The translations under genes and the position numbers were made by a program. 64,000 bases of DNA from Streptomyces phaeoluteigriseus (GTDB lineage Bacteria; Actinomycetota; Actinomycetes; Streptomycetales; Streptomycetaceae), in NCBI RefSeq assembly GCF_001896135.2, contig NZ_MPOH02000008.1, positions 62,001 to 126,000 of the forward strand. The letters run 5' to 3'. Shown piece after piece: positions 62,182-64,000 of the stretch. The notes below the pieces were generated by a model that was given only the letters and a program-made list of their open reading frames with translations, was not told the DNA's origin and did not search any database. The stretch's first letter is position 1; every line of letters starts with the position of its first letter.

Positions 62182-63975
62182 GTGTTGTTCCGTCCAGAGC
62201 TGCGCGGCACCCGGGGCGCGGTCGCCTCGACCCACTGGCTGGCCTCGGCCGCGGGCTTCCGCATGTACGACAAGGGCGGCAACGCGTTCGACGCGGCCGT
62301 CGCCGCCGCGTTCGTCATCCAGGTCGTGGAACCCCACCTCAACGGGCCCGGCGGAGACGTACCCGTCCTCGCCCACCGGGCCGGGTCCGGCCGGGTCGAC
62401 GTCGTCTGCGGCCAGGGCCCCATGCCCCGGGCGGCGACCATCGAGAGGTTCGAGCAGCTCGGCCTCTCCGTGGTGCCCGGCTCGGGACTGCTGCCCGCGG
62501 TGGTGCCCGGCGCCTTCGGCGCGTGGCTGCGCGTCCTCGCCGAGTACGGCACCCTGAACCTGGAGGACGTCCTGGAGCCGGCCATCGGCTACGCCGAACA
62601 CGGGTACCCGCTGCTCCCCAAGGCGGCGGCGATGATCGGGGCGCTGCAGGAGCTCTTCCGCGAGGAGTGGACCGAGTCCGGTCGCACCTATCTGGTCCGC
62701 GGGGGAGCACCCCGGCCAGGTCAGCGCATGACCAACCCCGACCTGGCCCGGACCTACCGGCGCCTCCTCGACGAGGCCAGGGCGGCCGGCGCCGACCGCG
62801 GCAAGCAGATCGACGCGGCCCTGCGCGCCTTCTACGAGGGCTTCGTGGCCGAGACCATCGACCGCTACCTCGCCACGGCCGAGGAGATCGACGCCACCGG
62901 CCGCCGCCACCGCGGCCTGCTCACCGGGGCGGACCTGGCCGGCTGGCGAGCCACGGTCGAGCCCTCGCTGCACCTGGACCACCGTGGCCTGTCGGTGCAC
63001 AAGCCCGGTCCCTGGTCGCAGGGCCCGGTCTTCCTCCAGCAGCTCGCGCTGCTCCAGGGCTTGGACCTCGCCGCCATGGGACCGGTGAGCGCCGAGTTCC
63101 TGCACACGGTCACCGAGGCGGCCAAACTGGCCTTCGCCGACCGCGAGGCCTGGTACGGCGACCCCGCCCACGCGGACGTGCCGGTCGACGACCTGCTCGA
63201 CCCCGCCTACAGCGCGGCCCGCCGCGAACTGATCGGCCGCGAGGCCTCCACCGCACTGCGACCGGGCTCGCCCGGCGGCCGGACGCCGGTGCTGCCCCCC
63301 GTCCACGACGAGTCCGCAGGCCCCGCCGGTCCCGCATGGCTCGGTGAGCTGGAGGAAGGCATCCCGGCCGTGGTGCGCTCCACGGCCGCCCGGGGCGACA
63401 CCTGCTGCGTCACGGCCACCGACGCCCGCGGGAACATGGTCGTCGCGACCCCCAGCGGAGGCTGGCTGAAGAGTTCGCCGGTGGTGCCGGGCCTCGGGTT
63501 CCCGCTCGGCACCCGGGGGCAGATGGCCACGCTGACCCGGGGGCACGCCAACGCGCTGGCTCCTGGCAAGCGCCCGCGCACCACCCTCAGCCCGACCCTG
63601 GTGCTGCGGGACGGCCGGCCCTGCCTCGCCTTCGGCACACCGGGCGGCGACCAGCAGGACCAGTGGACCCTGCAGTTCTTCCTGCGCCACACCGAACACG
63701 GCATGGGACTCCAGGAGGCCGTCGAGGCGCGGACCTTCCACACCGACCACGTACCGACGTCCTTCACCCCCCGGCGCTTCGCCCCCGGGACGGTCGTCCT
63801 GGAAGAGGGGATCCCCCAGGAAACCATCGAGGAACTGCGGCGGCGCGGCCATCAGGTGCGCACGGTCGCCGACTACAGTCTGAGCAAGGTCTGCGCAACG
63901 GCTCTGAGCAGTGACAACATGGTCACTGCTGTGGCCAGCCCGCGCGGCGCGCAGGCCTATGCCGTGGCGGATTGA
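62182..63975 (+). CDS. Gamma-glutamyltransferase homologue (LmbA/TomL-like)
   Basis: A 597-residue Ntn-hydrolase of the gamma-glutamyltransferase fold. N-terminal part: VAASTHWLAS-like AVASTHWLASAAGFRMYDKG and GGNAFDAAVAAAFVIQVVEP. The autoprocessing nucleophile is Thr407 in RGDTCCVTATD, followed by GNMVVATPSGG. C-terminal landmarks: TTLSPTLVLRDGRPCLAFGT PGGD. In lincomycin/PBD pathways this protein cleaves the C-C bond of the hydropyrrole intermediate rather than gamma-glutamyl bonds. GTG 62182 with GAGGAGAGGA before it. The last gene in the window; the cluster continues beyond the edge. Confidence 0.9.
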   Translation: MLFRPELRGTRGAVASTHWLASAAGFRMYDKGGNAFDAAVAAAFVIQVVEPHLNGPGGDVPVLAHRAGSGRVDVVCGQGPMPRAATIERFEQLGLSVVPGSGLLPAVVPGAFGAWLRVLAEYGTLNLEDVLEPAIGYAEHGYPLLPKAAAMIGALQELFREEWTESGRTYLVRGGAPRPGQRMTNPDLARTYRRLLDEARAAGADRGKQIDAALRAFYEGFVAETIDRYLATAEEIDATGRRHRGLLTGADLAGWRATVEPSLHLDHRGLSVHKPGPWSQGPVFLQQLALLQGLDLAAMGPVSAEFLHTVTEAAKLAFADREAWYGDPAHADVPVDDLLDPAYSAARRELIGREASTALRPGSPGGRTPVLPPVHDESAGPAGPAWLGELEEGIPAVVRSTAARGDTCCVTATDARGNMVVATPSGGWLKSSPVVPGLGFPLGTRGQMATLTRGHANALAPGKRPRTTLSPTLVLRDGRPCLAFGTPGGDQQDQWTLQFFLRHTEHGMGLQEAVEARTFHTDHVPTSFTPRRFAPGTVVLEEGIPQETIEELRRRGHQVRTVADYSLSKVCATALSSDNMVTAVASPRGAQAYAVAD

Positions 63976-64000
63976 GGACCCGTTCTCGAGGGGATAAGTT

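Noticed and set aside
62074..63852. A 592-codon minus-strand frame over the gamma-glutamyltransferase gene
   Set aside because: Shadow of the well-conserved plus-strand gene.
1..64000. tRNA, rRNA, CRISPR arrays, replication origin or attachment site
   Set aside because: None could be recognised by eye; no short-repeat/spacer pattern, cloverleaf or att-type direct repeat was found.

Overview
The sequence is very GC-rich, with strong G/C at third codon positions, GTG/TTG starts, GGAGG-type ribosome sites and many Streptomyces-type families (PucR and TetR regulators, SigB/F-type sigma factor, DUF5133, orphan gas-vesicle protein, Streptomyces-type integrase scraps). It reads as Streptomyces or a close actinomycete, from an accessory, much rearranged part of the chromosome. 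At least a dozen truncated or frame-broken gene scraps lie between intact genes (transposases, integrase, DNA ligase, alpha/beta hydrolase, TetR, rhamnose reductase, CRP regulator, acyl-CoA dehydrogenase and others).

Layout. 0.5-7.3 kb: Ku (NHEJ), two small hypotheticals, a divergent sigma factor beside a GAF/PP2C phosphatase plus STAS antagonist (partner switching), and a transposase/integrase chimera. 7.3-11.3 kb: a frameshifted hydrolase-like gene divergent from its TetR neighbour, an IS5-type remnant, a secreted SGNH lipase and a glycine-rich ORF. 11.5-18 kb: rfbD remnant, repeat-type cytoplasmic protein, an acyl-lipid desaturase/flavodoxin-reductase-type electron-donor operon divergent from a PucR regulator, and a thioredoxin-like protein. 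18.1-19.1 kb: a graveyard of gene fragments. 19.2-26.9 kb: DUF4097 lipoprotein, a TetR/MFS/SDR unit with paired operators, a beta-propeller-like protein and an MDR reductase/SDR operon behind an operator-like palindrome. 27.6-43.4 kb: helical protein, DUF5133, orphan gvpA, NUDIX, PNPOx-like, nitroreductase, DCC protein/serine hydrolase pair, membrane proteins, secreted small proteins, MarR/amidohydrolase pair, with more scraps between. 43.5-44.4 kb: scraps marking the left flank of the cluster.

44.6-64 kb (running off the right edge) is a biosynthetic cluster with the full signature of pyrrolo[1,4]benzodiazepines (tomaymycin/anthramycin type). A MarR regulator faces a two-protein NRPS: A-T, then carrier-like-C-A-T-reductase. 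Class II DAHP synthase and a PhzE-type chorismate aminotransferase feed an anthranilate unit, a two-component FAD monooxygenase (HpaB/HpaC type) and an O-methyltransferase decorate it, and a five-gene set (VOC L-DOPA dioxygenase, heme tyrosine hydroxylase, F420-dependent reductase, PhzF-type isomerase, gamma-glutamyltransferase homologue) makes the 4-alkyl(idene)-L-proline half. The terminal reductase would release an aldehyde that closes to the imine of the benzodiazepine. No C-methyltransferase (LmbW type), transporter or UvrA-like resistance gene is inside the window.

Six apparent frameshifts fall in five cluster genes between 54.9 and 61.8 kb while both NRPS genes are open. They are either sequencing indels or real decay, and this decides whether the cluster is functional.
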